Below, one piece after another: positions 18,401 to 26,533 of a stretch of DNA of 64,000 nt; position 1 is the first letter of the stretch; every line of letters begins with the position of its first letter. A model generated the notes under the pieces. The model was given only the letters and a program-made list of their open reading frames with translations, was not told the origin of the DNA and did not search any database. This DNA comes from Novosphingobium sp. SCN 66-18 (GTDB lineage Bacteria; Pseudomonadota; Alphaproteobacteria; Sphingomonadales; Sphingomonadaceae). The position numbers and the translations under genes were made by a program. The stretch lies in NCBI GenBank assembly GCA_001725355.1, contig MEGD01000004.1:65720-129719 (forward strand), given 5' to 3'.

Positions 18401-20018
18401 GGCAGTTCATGCACTGCGCCGTGGGGATGGCGCGGGTAAAGGCATGGACCAGCGGGTGGCCGCGTTCGCGGTCCTGCATCGCCACCGGGCCATCGTCATG
18501 GCCGCCGGCGGGAGCAGGCACGGCATGGCCGGACTTGTCCAGTCCCGCCATCGCGTGCGCTTCGGCCTGGCCCATGGCATGCGCGTCCATCGACCCGTGC
18601 GGTGCGACGCCGGAAGCGGGCGAGAACGCGAGTTGTTCCGCCGAAGCAATGGCGCGTGCGCAGTCTCCGGCCAGGTCCTTCGAGCCGGCGGGATCGCTGG
18701 CGTCGCCTTGCAGATAGCCGCCCTGCCCGCCCAGCACGGTGCCGCGCACGCGCGTCTTGTGCTCTTCCTTCGCCGCGTCATAGCTGCCGTACTTGCCGGC
18801 GCGATGCTGGCCTTCGCGCAATGAATTGATCGTGGGATCGGCGGTGATCGTCTGCCCGTCGCGCCCGCACTTGCCATAGTTCAGGCTGTGGCGCGGCTCG
18901 CGATCGTTGGCGTAGATAACGTGGCAGGAGGCGCAGCCCGAGGAGCGGTAGTCGCCCGGCTGGTCGTTGGTGCCCATCTGGAACAGGAACGGGTCGTTCA
19001 GGCGCGTCTTGTGGATGTTCAGCACCGGAATCGCCACGCGCAGGCCCGTGGCGGGGCCGCGGTTCGACTGCTTGAGATCGGGCCGGCCCGGTTCGTCCAG
19101 CCGCTGGATCAGGCCAGTCGAGTTGGGCAGGCCGATTTCGGGGAACTGCGGGTTGATCGTGCGGCCGCCGTCCTCGAACACGCGGAACACGTCGGCCGGC
19201 GGAATCGTGTGCCAGCGCGGCAGCGGATAGAGCACGGGCAGCGCGCCGCGCGCCTTTTCCTGCGGGGTGACGGTGCCCCACATCGGCTTGCCGTCCGGGC
19301 CGATTTCCTTCGACGCGGACTTGAGCAGCGCGGGTTCGCCCTGGCGGGTGAAGCTTTCCCCGAACATGTAGTTCTTGAAGGGGACGATGCCGTTGTTATA
19401 GGCCGCGCCGCCCCACAGCATCGCGCCGGTGGACATCAGCGAGCGTTCCGACGCCTCGATGATGTTCATATGGCAGGCCCCGCAGGAATCGCGCGCCACG
19501 CGGTAGTCCGACGGATTGACGAAGCGGATGAATTCCGGGCTTTCCTTGGCCAGCAGCGCATAGGAGCGCTTGGGATTGGCCGAGGATGGCCAGCCCCACG
19601 CCACCGGGAAGCGCGGCAGGACGTGCGCGTCCTTCATCGCGCCGACGTATTCCATGCTGCCCCGGTTCCAGCTCCGGTCCGCGACGACCTGGTTGTTGCC
19701 GCCGTGGCAATCGACGCAGGCGAGCACGACCGCCGGGCTGGCGTGCATGGTCTTGTGATCGCTGGCGGTGTGACAGCTGACGCAACCGGCGTTCTTCTGG
19801 TCGACGAAGGCCCATTGCTCCTCCGCCGTATCGCCCGGCTGGCCGCGCGGGGCGGCGGGCGCGCGGACGTACTTGACCTTCTGCGGCACTTCCTCGCCCG
19901 AGGCCCACAGCGCGCTGGGCACCGCGAGGACGGCGAAGGCCGCGAGCAGCCAGGCCAGCGGCAGGGCGCGCAGCCGGCGGAACAGGGCGGCAGGGCGGAA
20001 GGCGGAATGCTGGGTCAT
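15417..20018 (-). CDS. Decaheme c-type cytochrome fused to an LVIVD beta-propeller domain
   Basis: A 1533-residue secreted protein. A signal peptide (ALPLAWLLAAFAVLAVPSALWA) precedes ten CXXCH heme sites: CVSCH ~78, CVDCH ~100, CGACH ~178, CASCH ~361, CMNCH ~535, CADCH ~718, CKDCH ~745, CFTCH ~871, CAGCH ~882 and CTDCH ~1008. The region from about 1090 to 1450 has LVIVD-type propeller repeats (AYIVTDKALVTVHLP, LWVTTANGLELMDV, AYVAAKAQGLVIVDV, AYVADGRNGMKVVQL). The protein should sit in the periplasm or on the cell surface and carry electrons. It is the last gene of a four-gene operon; its ATG overlaps the barrel gene's stop (TGATG). No catalytic domain is recognised. An electron-conduit or oxidoreductase role is inference. 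Confidence 0.85.
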   Translation of the reverse strand: MTQHSAFRPAALFRRLRALPLAWLLAAFAVLAVPSALWASGEEVPQKVKYVRAPAAPRGQPGDTAEEQWAFVDQKNAGCVSCHTASDHKTMHASPAVVLACVDCHGGNNQVVADRSWNRGSMEYVGAMKDAHVLPRFPVAWGWPSSANPKRSYALLAKESPEFIRFVNPSDYRVARDSCGACHMNIIEASERSLMSTGAMLWGGAAYNNGIVPFKNYMFGESFTRQGEPALLKSASKEIGPDGKPMWGTVTPQEKARGALPVLYPLPRWHTIPPADVFRVFEDGGRTINPQFPEIGLPNSTGLIQRLDEPGRPDLKQSNRGPATGLRVAIPVLNIHKTRLNDPFLFQMGTNDQPGDYRSSGCASCHVIYANDREPRHSLNYGKCGRDGQTITADPTINSLREGQHRAGKYGSYDAAKEEHKTRVRGTVLGGQGGYLQGDASDPAGSKDLAGDCARAIASAEQLAFSPASGVAPHGSMDAHAMGQAEAHAMAGLDKSGHAVPAPAGGHDDGPVAMQDRERGHPLVHAFTRAIPTAQCMNCHMHQPNIFLNTYLGYIMWDYESDADSMWPGPENRAPKPAGMSDADYERIYKKQFHPNMAEAREILDRNPEAASTHGLWRDVEFLRNVYDLNPQLKNTQFADYHGHGWNFRAILKRDRRGNLLDDEGDMSSYGTDKAHIVNPDDPEKWRKNGEGKFVEPGPDNPGKAVHMMDIHAQLGMQCADCHFSQDSHGNGMIMGEVANAVEIGCKDCHGTPDAYPTLMTSNLAAPPKGNNLSLLRNADGQRRFEWMKAADGRRVLVQRSIIDPNLSWRVSLVKDSVDARFAGKVDDLGKPIFNPKAARAKLMAKSAAQDGVYKFGTGVPKEQRAHRDDDMACFTCHLSWTTSCAGCHLPIEANWKSTTHKYEEDYTRNYATYNPQVARDDMFQLGKHQRNKTSGSDPVQFDKDGNPVSGKAITAPIRSSSALILSSTNINRERIYVQQPPISAIGYSSQAFAPHFPHTVRKNETKQCTDCHLSQQDDNNAIMAQLLLLGTNYVNFVGMNAWFGLDGGFEAVRVTEWDEPQAVIGSYLHRYAYPDYWKQHVEKNGRELKDWTRGGVIDGKLSEETKGREQFTNVTKGTSDAVRCLQMRGEYMFVAEGKGGFRAYDIASVGNKGFSERITTAPFSPLGHDTHVDTKNATCMALPTNQAIAPTRNTPELRHLNQEQPFSPIYHYAFVTDAVEGLIAVNVDTLADGEFRNNFFRRALTFNPDGVLTGARHITLAGDYAYIVTDKALVTVHLPKPWSPGKPCEASEEKGGETCLDPRVTSVVPLKDPRATAVQFRYLWVTTANGLELMDVTNLAQPVPVPQATVPLADARRVYVARTYAYVAAKAQGLVIVDVTAPTRPAIQQSFTADGQLNDAEDVIVASTNASLFAYVADGRNGMKVVQLTSPASQPNFYGFSPEPRPELIAWAHTPSPALALSKGLDRDRGVDETGGQIAIFGRLGSRPFNRAEMEELFLNDRREPFRVSNAVDMNLWVGATTAPQLMAKIDR

Positions 20019-22051
20019 CAGAAGGCCAGTGTCGCGTTGGCGAGGACGGAGTAGTAGCGGCTGCCGCCACCTTCCTGCGCGAAGAGGTCACGGAAACCGC
20101 TGCCGGCGTGCAGCACGGCGCCCGACAGGCGGAACACCAGGTTCTGCGAGGCGTTGGGCCGCCAGATCGCGGAGACGGAGGTATCCCAGCCGATGTTGTT
20201 GGGAATCGAGCCCTCGTTGCGCAGGACCTGCAGGATGCGGGTGTTCTGGAACCACAGGTGATTCACGTTGGCGCTGACGCGCAGCGTGGGCAGCAGATCG
20301 AAATCACCCCCAACCCCGGCCAGCACGGTGCCGGGGTTGAGGAAGTTGGACTGGCCCAGTTCCTTCGACGTGCGCAGCGAATTCAGAATGCCGTTGCGCC
20401 CGTTGAGCGACACCGCGCGGCCGCCGCCCGCGAACGGGATCGACTGGCGAATCCAGTAGCTGGTATCGGCGCCGGCGAACTGCGGGTTCTCGAAGATGGC
20501 GTCGAAGCCGCCCTCGGTGCCGTCATAGGGATTGCTGTCACCGCTGGACCACAGGCCGGACAAGCGGAAGCGCATCCAGTTGATGTCGTAGCTGGCTTCG
20601 GCCGCCGCCATGAACGCCTTGATGACGGCCGGGCGGCTGGTGATGAAGCTGTTGCGGTCCTCGCCCAGCGCGGCATAGGCCTGCGCGGTCAGGTTCATCC
20701 GGCCGACGTGGCCGTCCGCCGCATAGCCGATATAGACCACGTCGTACTGGCGCGGGCGGATGTCGCCCAGCAGCGCGGGGCGCGCGGGAAAGCCGTTCTT
20801 GTCCGACTTGTAGCGGTTTTCCCGGTTCATGTTGTAGGTCAGCGAGACCTGGCTGGTCAGCCCGACGAAGGGGAAATCCTGGCGGTAGATGTTGCCGGTG
20901 AATATCCAGTCGCGGCGCAGCGGCTGCGTCACGTCGTTCAGGCCGGAATTGGTGTCCTTCTCGATCCGCCAGAACGCGGCGAGGTTGAACTGCCAGCGGT
21001 TGTTGTCGCGGTTGCCGAACAGGCGCACGCCCAGCTGGTTATCGTTGAACAGGAAACCGCGGAAATCCGACTGAAACGGCTGGATGCCGACGCGCAGCGA
21101 GACGAAATCGTAGCGCTTCGTATCGAACCGGCCGATGTGGTAGTCGATGAAGGCTTCCTGCAGGCCGACGAAGCCGGTGGTACGCGTGGTGCCCCGGGAG
21201 GGTTCCACATAGAGCACGCGGCGTTCGGGCACTTCGACATGGGTGATGTTGGCGCCCACGGCGACACGGTATTCGATGACCGGCGGCTTGAACGCGGTCA
21301 TGCCCTTGAGCAGCGAAAAGCCGGCGATGAAGGTCTGCGACAGGACCAGACTGTTGCTTTGCCCGAACACGTCGATCGAATTGGGCCGCGAGGTGGTCTG
21401 GTTGCCGACCGGAATCGGGAAGGTGCGCGGCTCGATCACCGTATCCGACACGGCGTTGGCGATGAAGAACCAGTCATCGCCCTTGAGGAAGCCGGGACGC
21501 TGGCCTTTCGACAGCGGATGATCGCCCTTCAGCAGCGAATGGTGGAAGGGATCGAGCGTGGAATGGCAGACGTATTCCAGCTTGGGGAACAGCGTGAACA
21601 GCGCACGATCGCGCGCGCCGGTCTGCGGGTCCTTCTTGGGGCAGAGCGACCCCATGATGCGCCAGCGATCGGGCACGCCGACATCGAGGCCCAGCGCGCC
21701 GACGGGGCCTTCGCCATCATACTTGTCGTAGTAGGCTTCGGGCGGCGGGGCGGAAACCGCGCCCGGGTTGGTCTGGTCGACCTTGTCGGGCAGTTCCTTG
21801 TTGAAGCCGGGACGGCGGCGTCCGTCGATCAGGGCTTCGTCCGCGCCGGTCGCGCCGCCTGGCAATGCCGGTGGCGGTGTCGCCGCCTCCGGTGCGGGCG
21901 TCGCCGTGCTACCGGTCGCCGCTTCGGATGGCGCGGGCGCGGACTGCATCAGCGCCACGGCCGGGACCAGGGCGCCGGGCGCGACAGCCGCCACCGGCAG
22001 CGGCGTGGTGGCGGTAAGCACGGGCAGGAACAGGGCGGCGGTTTCGATCAC
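20018..22051 (-). CDS. Outer-membrane beta-barrel protein of the multiheme operon
   Basis: A 677-residue protein with a hydrophobic N-terminus and a Pro/Ala-rich linker (about 35-75). It then has many alternating amphipathic strands rich in aromatic residues and ends with phenylalanine (SVLANATLAF), the usual outer-membrane barrel C-terminus. Two cysteines lie near residues 135 and 155; there is no CXXCH. Sequence does not match the MtrB/PioB pattern I know, notably no N-terminal CXXC. ATG 22051 overlaps the upstream gene's stop by 4 bases, and its stop is fused to the decaheme start. The likely role is a pore or sheath for the cytochromes, inferred from context. Confidence 0.7.
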   Translation of the reverse strand: MIETAALFLPVLTATTPLPVAAVAPGALVPAVALMQSAPAPSEAATGSTATPAPEAATPPPALPGGATGADEALIDGRRRPGFNKELPDKVDQTNPGAVSAPPPEAYYDKYDGEGPVGALGLDVGVPDRWRIMGSLCPKKDPQTGARDRALFTLFPKLEYVCHSTLDPFHHSLLKGDHPLSKGQRPGFLKGDDWFFIANAVSDTVIEPRTFPIPVGNQTTSRPNSIDVFGQSNSLVLSQTFIAGFSLLKGMTAFKPPVIEYRVAVGANITHVEVPERRVLYVEPSRGTTRTTGFVGLQEAFIDYHIGRFDTKRYDFVSLRVGIQPFQSDFRGFLFNDNQLGVRLFGNRDNNRWQFNLAAFWRIEKDTNSGLNDVTQPLRRDWIFTGNIYRQDFPFVGLTSQVSLTYNMNRENRYKSDKNGFPARPALLGDIRPRQYDVVYIGYAADGHVGRMNLTAQAYAALGEDRNSFITSRPAVIKAFMAAAEASYDINWMRFRLSGLWSSGDSNPYDGTEGGFDAIFENPQFAGADTSYWIRQSIPFAGGGRAVSLNGRNGILNSLRTSKELGQSNFLNPGTVLAGVGGDFDLLPTLRVSANVNHLWFQNTRILQVLRNEGSIPNNIGWDTSVSAIWRPNASQNLVFRLSGAVLHAGSGFRDLFAQEGGGSRYYSVLANATLAF

Positions 22052-24081
22052 AGGCCCTCGCAGACGTTCTGTTCGTTGCTGTCGAGGAACGGCGCGAACG
22101 GGCAGTTGACGTAGCGCAGCCGCACGCCCTGCCCCACGTTGACCACGATCGTATCGGCCCGCATGTCCTTGGGCGCGTTGCCGATCGTGCCCACGCGCAA
22201 CCCGCCGTTGTTGGTGCCCAGGAACGCGATCATGTCGTCCTGATCGATGCCGTCACCGGAAATACCGATTGCACCGACCAGCTGGCGGCCGCGATAGATC
22301 GGCACCGAACCGGGGAATATCTGGATGCCGTTGGCCAGCCGCTTCTTGCCGTTGGGCGCATTGGGAACGGCGGTGCATTGCTGCACCACGTCCTGCGCCT
22401 TGAGCGAGCCTTCGACGAAGACCGCGTGCTGGATCAGGTTCGCCTTGACCAGCGCGATCTGCAGGCCCGTGGCGAAGGGGCTGAAATCGGTGATCGGGCG
22501 CGAGAACGGACCGTTCGGCCGCCCCACTTCGCCATCGGGGAAGAACGGACGCGAGAGGTTGCCGCCCGAACGGTCGGCGAAGGCGACCTTGCCGGTCAGC
22601 GCGGTCTGATCGCCCAGGAAATCGCGCACGCGCTGGACGAATGCCGGAATTTCGGCGTCGAGATCGCCGGTCAGTTGCGCGGCGGCGTTCGGCCCGGAGA
22701 AAAACGCGGCGGTGCGCGCCTTCTGGAGCGATACGTCGGTGCCGAAGATCGGCGCGTCCGGCCCGCGCACCACGCCGAGCGGCGCGCCATAGGTATCGAC
22801 CATCGAGATCGTCACCTGCGCGCGGCTGTCGAGCGGGCGGCGAATCTGCGCGCGGGCGCGGCTCATCACCTTGAACGCTTCTTCCAGCACCGCGCGCACT
22901 TCGGCGGCGGTCAGCGGCTGGGTAACGTCCGCGCCATCGGTGCCGCCCCGGATCGGATAGCGATCGTTGCCCGACCCATCGGTCAGCACGAAGGCGTCCC
23001 CATTCGAGAACTCGCCCGCCGTGGCATAGCGATAACCGCTGGCTTCGCTGCCATAGACCGTTCCCGCCAGCACCACCCCGCCGGGATAGTATCCGTTCAC
23101 CGGAACCAGCGTGCCCACGGTGTTGTTGATCGCGCTGAAATCGGTCTGGAGCGCGTGCAGCCCTTCCACCCGCGCATCTGAAAAGCGCAAGGTGGAGCCA
23201 TCGACCGGAATCATGTTCGCGACGATGCTGTCCGGCGGGGCAAAGCCCTGGATGCCGGCCAGCGCCATGTATTCCTCCGGATCGCCGTCCACGTCGGCGA
23301 CGTTCGGGTCATAGCCATAGTCGCCATCGGCCATCACGCCGATCCCGCCGACCACCACGCCGTTCTTGTAGAGCGGGAAGCCGCCCGGATCGGCGGCAAG
23401 GCCCAGTGGCGACCGCTTCGGCCCGATGAACGCCGCCGCGCCCAGGTTGTTGGTGATGTAGCGCGTATTGAGGTCGGAACAGGGCAACTGGCTGAACTGC
23501 ACGCCGAACAGCGGGCCGCTTTCCAGTCCCGGCGTGTTCGGCGCGGGCGGAAAATGTTCCTGCACGATCATGCTGGCCGTGCGCGTGGAAAAGGCGTTGC
23601 CGCTGCTCGACAGATAGGCGCCGGTAATCGCCTTGGCGATCGCGCCCATCGTCGCTTCCACGGTCAGGCCCTGCGCATCGACCTCGCGCGGGCTGATTTC
23701 CCCGGTGGCGGTGCGGCGGCTGGTGTCCATCCGCGTCAGCGCGCCGTTCATGCGGAACACCGCGAGCACGTTGCCCACGCGATCGACCACCGCGACGATC
23801 GCCGGATAGTTGAGCGCGCGCGCTTCTCCCACCGCTTGCGCGATGATCTTCTTGACGTCGTCCGAGGTCAGCGATTCCTGCCCCGGGGTGGCATAGACGC
23901 GCGCGCTGCTGGTGGGTGTCGGCGTGGGCGAAGGCGCGGGCGAAGAACCGCCGCCTCCCCCGCAACCGGCCAGCGCGAGCGAAAACGATGCCAGGGTCGC
24001 TACCGCCCGGTTAGCGATCACACCGGGAGCAGCCGACTGACGCAGGGCCAGCATTACCTTCATCCGTGCAGACTCCGGCAT
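22048..24081 (-). CDS. Lipoprotein with two HbpS/GlcG-type heme-binding domains
   Basis: A 677-residue protein with a lipobox LALAGC (C40) followed by a Gly/Ser/Pro/Thr linker, so it is probably membrane-anchored. Two GlcG/HbpS domains follow. The first begins LTSDDVKKIIAQAVGEARAL with AIVAVVDRVGNVLAV (about 70-350). The second begins PLTAAEVRAVLEEAF with VTISMVDTYGAPLGV (about 420-670) and ends with the family's GAIGISGDGIDQDD. These domains bind heme or corrinoids in characterised members. The position between two multiheme cytochrome genes suggests heme handling or sensing. Start 24081 overlaps the previous stop (TGATG); ATG 24063 is an alternative. Confidence 0.78.
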   Translation of the reverse strand: MPESARMKVMLALRQSAAPGVIANRAVATLASFSLALAGCGGGGGSSPAPSPTPTPTSSARVYATPGQESLTSDDVKKIIAQAVGEARALNYPAIVAVVDRVGNVLAVFRMNGALTRMDTSRRTATGEISPREVDAQGLTVEATMGAIAKAITGAYLSSSGNAFSTRTASMIVQEHFPPAPNTPGLESGPLFGVQFSQLPCSDLNTRYITNNLGAAAFIGPKRSPLGLAADPGGFPLYKNGVVVGGIGVMADGDYGYDPNVADVDGDPEEYMALAGIQGFAPPDSIVANMIPVDGSTLRFSDARVEGLHALQTDFSAINNTVGTLVPVNGYYPGGVVLAGTVYGSEASGYRYATAGEFSNGDAFVLTDGSGNDRYPIRGGTDGADVTQPLTAAEVRAVLEEAFKVMSRARAQIRRPLDSRAQVTISMVDTYGAPLGVVRGPDAPIFGTDVSLQKARTAAFFSGPNAAAQLTGDLDAEIPAFVQRVRDFLGDQTALTGKVAFADRSGGNLSRPFFPDGEVGRPNGPFSRPITDFSPFATGLQIALVKANLIQHAVFVEGSLKAQDVVQQCTAVPNAPNGKKRLANGIQIFPGSVPIYRGRQLVGAIGISGDGIDQDDMIAFLGTNNGGLRVGTIGNAPKDMRADTIVVNVGQGVRLRYVNCPFAPFLDSNEQNVCEGL

Positions 24082-25499
24082 CAGCGCAGGCTCCGGATGC
24101 TGCGGACTGCGCCGCCCAATGCGCGGCGGAAAGCGATCGGCTGGAACCCGTTGGGATCGCGCACCGCCGCATAGGCCTGATTGATCTGCACGCGCAGGCC
24201 ATTGGCCGCTCCGCCGCCAACCGCGCCCTGATTTACCAGGCCGTTGAGCAGCGTGTCGATCGCCATGACCGACTGCACCGCACCTTCGTAATCGGTGAAG
24301 CGTTCCGACACCGCATCGCTGGCGATGGCGTCCATCACCGCGAAGGTCTGTTCGCGGGTGAAGGTGGCAGCGGCGAAACGGGCCGAAAGCGTGTCCGCCG
24401 CCTGCCGCAAGGCCTGCGCCGCCTGCACCGTCTGCGCCCGGCCTTCGCCCATCGCGCGGTGGAACGCCTTGCTGCGCGCATCGAAATTGGCCGCCAGATC
24501 GGGCGCGATCACTTTCGCCGCCGCCAGCAGCATTATCATGTTCTCGTCGTTGTAGGGCGGCATCCCGGCGTGGATCGGCCGGCCGGGATTGGGCATAGCA
24601 CTCACCGTCGCCTCGTCGCTGTCATAGATGCGGCGGTGACACGAATGGCAATCGAAGAACGTGAATTCGGGGAACAGGCCGTCGCTGGCCTTGCCCGGCT
24701 GACTGAACAGTTCAAGCGAGCGCTTGACCGCCTCGGCCTGCCCCACGGCCCACATCCGCATCCCGTTGGTCTTGCCCCCCTTGCGCTGGGCATAGTCCGA
24801 ATCTTCGTTGTGATGAGCCTGGAGCGTCGAGAACAGGTCCAGTTCGAACGAGATGCGCGGATGGCCCGCCGCCATGATGCGGTGGGCGATGAACTGCCCC
24901 TTGCCGTCTCCCGACAGGTGGCAATCGAGGCAGACCTGCGCGCGCACGCGCGGGCTGGTCAGGTCGGTCATCCCCTGCGCGACATTGCGCCCGTGGCTGG
25001 CGCCGACGGTGTAGTGCGTGGAGAGCCAGCCGCCGGCATTGCCATGGCAGGCTTCGCAATCGACGCCATCGGCCACGCGCACGGCACCGGGCGTCGCATG
25101 GCACCCCAGGCATTCGCGCTGCACGCCGGCGGAATCCAGCCCCATGCGGCGGACGATCGCCTGCCCGCGCGGTTCCACGATGGCGCGATAGGCGCGGCTG
25201 TGCGCGCCGGTGGGCGAGGATTCTTCCTGCCAGCGCAGCAGTTCGTCCTGCCGCACCGGCGTACCGTCGGCCACGCTGCGGCCATGGCAGGTGGAGCCGG
25301 CACAGCTTGCCACGCCCTGATGCGCGCGGAGCGAGCCGCCCGCATTCTGGGCCTGCAGCGGCGCGGCGGGAACGAACAGGGCAGCCGACAGCGCCGCGCA
25401 CGCCATCAGGACGCACAGAATCGCAGCCAGATAACCCAATCGCGGGACGGACCGGAAAGCGGTCGAAAGCCGCTTCGGATGGATCGAATTGCCCAGCAT
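24081..25499 (-). CDS. Multiheme cytochrome c, c554-like
   Basis: A 472-residue exported cytochrome, first gene of the operon. A membrane/signal segment (LGYLAAILCVLMACAALSAALF, residues 21-42, summarised) precedes four CXXCH sites: C130LGCH, C148EACH, C190LDCH and C283HSCH. Near the N-terminus CAGSTCH (66-72) is a CX4CH variant that could bind a fifth heme. The pattern SCAGSTCHG resembles the cytochrome c554 family of electron carriers. ATG 25499 was chosen over a longer frame (25553). The C-terminal third is helical and heme-free. Expected location is the periplasm, perhaps membrane-tethered. Confidence 0.82.
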   Translation of the reverse strand: MLGNSIHPKRLSTAFRSVPRLGYLAAILCVLMACAALSAALFVPAAPLQAQNAGGSLRAHQGVASCAGSTCHGRSVADGTPVRQDELLRWQEESSPTGAHSRAYRAIVEPRGQAIVRRMGLDSAGVQRECLGCHATPGAVRVADGVDCEACHGNAGGWLSTHYTVGASHGRNVAQGMTDLTSPRVRAQVCLDCHLSGDGKGQFIAHRIMAAGHPRISFELDLFSTLQAHHNEDSDYAQRKGGKTNGMRMWAVGQAEAVKRSLELFSQPGKASDGLFPEFTFFDCHSCHRRIYDSDEATVSAMPNPGRPIHAGMPPYNDENMIMLLAAAKVIAPDLAANFDARSKAFHRAMGEGRAQTVQAAQALRQAADTLSARFAAATFTREQTFAVMDAIASDAVSERFTDYEGAVQSVMAIDTLLNGLVNQGAVGGGAANGLRVQINQAYAAVRDPNGFQPIAFRRALGGAVRSIRSLR

Positions 25500-25595
25500 T
25501 GCCCCTCGTTCCTGCCGGTAGCGGAAAGGAGTGGAAGCTTTTTGCCTCTTCACTCCACGCGAACCGGTAGTGCTGCAATGCGACCCCGCGAGCGC

Positions 25596-25625
25596 AGACT
25601 AGGCGAGACACCCCTTCGGGTTCAA
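25596..25625 (-). promoter_or_regulatory. Candidate promoter of the multiheme operon
   Basis: Reading leftwards, TTGAAC (25625-25620) and TAGTCT (25601-25596) are 18 bp apart, about 95 bases before the first start codon. Match is moderate; no operator was identified. Confidence 0.35.
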
Positions 25626-25679
25626 GCCCTGATTTCGCTTTGGCTCTGGCATTGAAGGCGTTTTTTGCGGTGCGGCTGC

Positions 25680-26483
25680 TCAGGCAGGTCGAATGACGAT
25701 CACCTGTCCCGCCGGATCGAAGCGCACAGCGCCCATGCCGGGGGCGCTGGCGCATTCGCCAGGCCGCACCACGTCGCCATCGACCAGCATTTCACCACGG
25801 CGCGGCACGACCAGGCATGGCCCCGCATAGGCATCGGCCAATACCGCATCCGGGACGCCATCGACGCGATGCGCGGTGAAGTAAGGTCCGCTGGCCAGCT
25901 CCACGGTGCCCTCCGCCGGAATCACGCGTCGCAGCGCGGGATCGAGCGGCACGCCCCGTCCCACCGCGACGCCCCGGTCCAGATGCAGCTCACGCGGGCG
26001 GCCATAGTCGTAGAGACGATAGGTGATGTCGCTGTTCTGCTGGATTTCGATCAGGCTGACCCCCGCGCCAATGGCGTGGACGGTACCTGCCGGAATGTAG
26101 AAGAAATCGCCCGCCTGCACGGGATGCCAGACCAGCATGTTCTCGATAGACCCGTCCAGCGCGGCGGCGCGCAGGGTTTCCGCATCGACCGTCTCGCGGA
26201 AACCGACGCCCAGCGTTGCGCCCGGCTCGGCATCGATCACCAGCCAGCACTCTTCCTTGCCGCCATCGGATTCGCCCATGGCGGCCGCTTGCGCATCGGA
26301 GGGATGGACCTGAACCGAAAGCTTTTCGGAGGTGAAGATGTACTTGACCAGCAGCGATGGCAATTCGGGCGGCGGCACGAACCAGATCTCGCCAATGCGC
26401 GCACCGGCGTCGGGCGCCTGGAACGGCGCCGGCAGAACCGCACGGCCCCAGGGCTTTTCGACGGATCGCGTGGTGAGTTTCAT
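25680..26483 (-). CDS. manA: Mannose-6-phosphate isomerase, class I (short form)
   Basis: A 267-residue type I phosphomannose isomerase interconverting fructose-6-phosphate and mannose-6-phosphate. Zinc-site motifs are VQVHPSDAQA, KEECWLVID and IPAGTVHAIGAG, in cupin order. The substrate-binding RVDGV/RLYDYGR region is present. The ATG at 26483 sits 50 bases after manC, so both are likely co-transcribed to supply GDP-mannose for surface polysaccharide. Confidence 0.9.
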   Translation of the reverse strand: MKLTTRSVEKPWGRAVLPAPFQAPDAGARIGEIWFVPPPELPSLLVKYIFTSEKLSVQVHPSDAQAAAMGESDGGKEECWLVIDAEPGATLGVGFRETVDAETLRAAALDGSIENMLVWHPVQAGDFFYIPAGTVHAIGAGVSLIEIQQNSDITYRLYDYGRPRELHLDRGVAVGRGVPLDPALRRVIPAEGTVELASGPYFTAHRVDGVPDAVLADAYAGPCLVVPRRGEMLVDGDVVRPGECASAPGMGAVRFDPAGQVIVIRPA

Positions 26484-26533
26484 CGACCGGACCTCAAAGC
26501 GTGCTGCACCCCTTACGGGCCATCCTGCGGACG

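Noticed and set aside
15657-18824. 1055-codon open frame antisense to the decaheme gene
   Set aside because: Shadow frame of a high-GC gene; no recognisable protein features, whereas the sense frame has ten CXXCH motifs.
25500-25679. Searched for a tRNA or small RNA between manA and the cytochrome operon
   Set aside because: No cloverleaf or stable conserved fold was seen; only a promoter-like pair.
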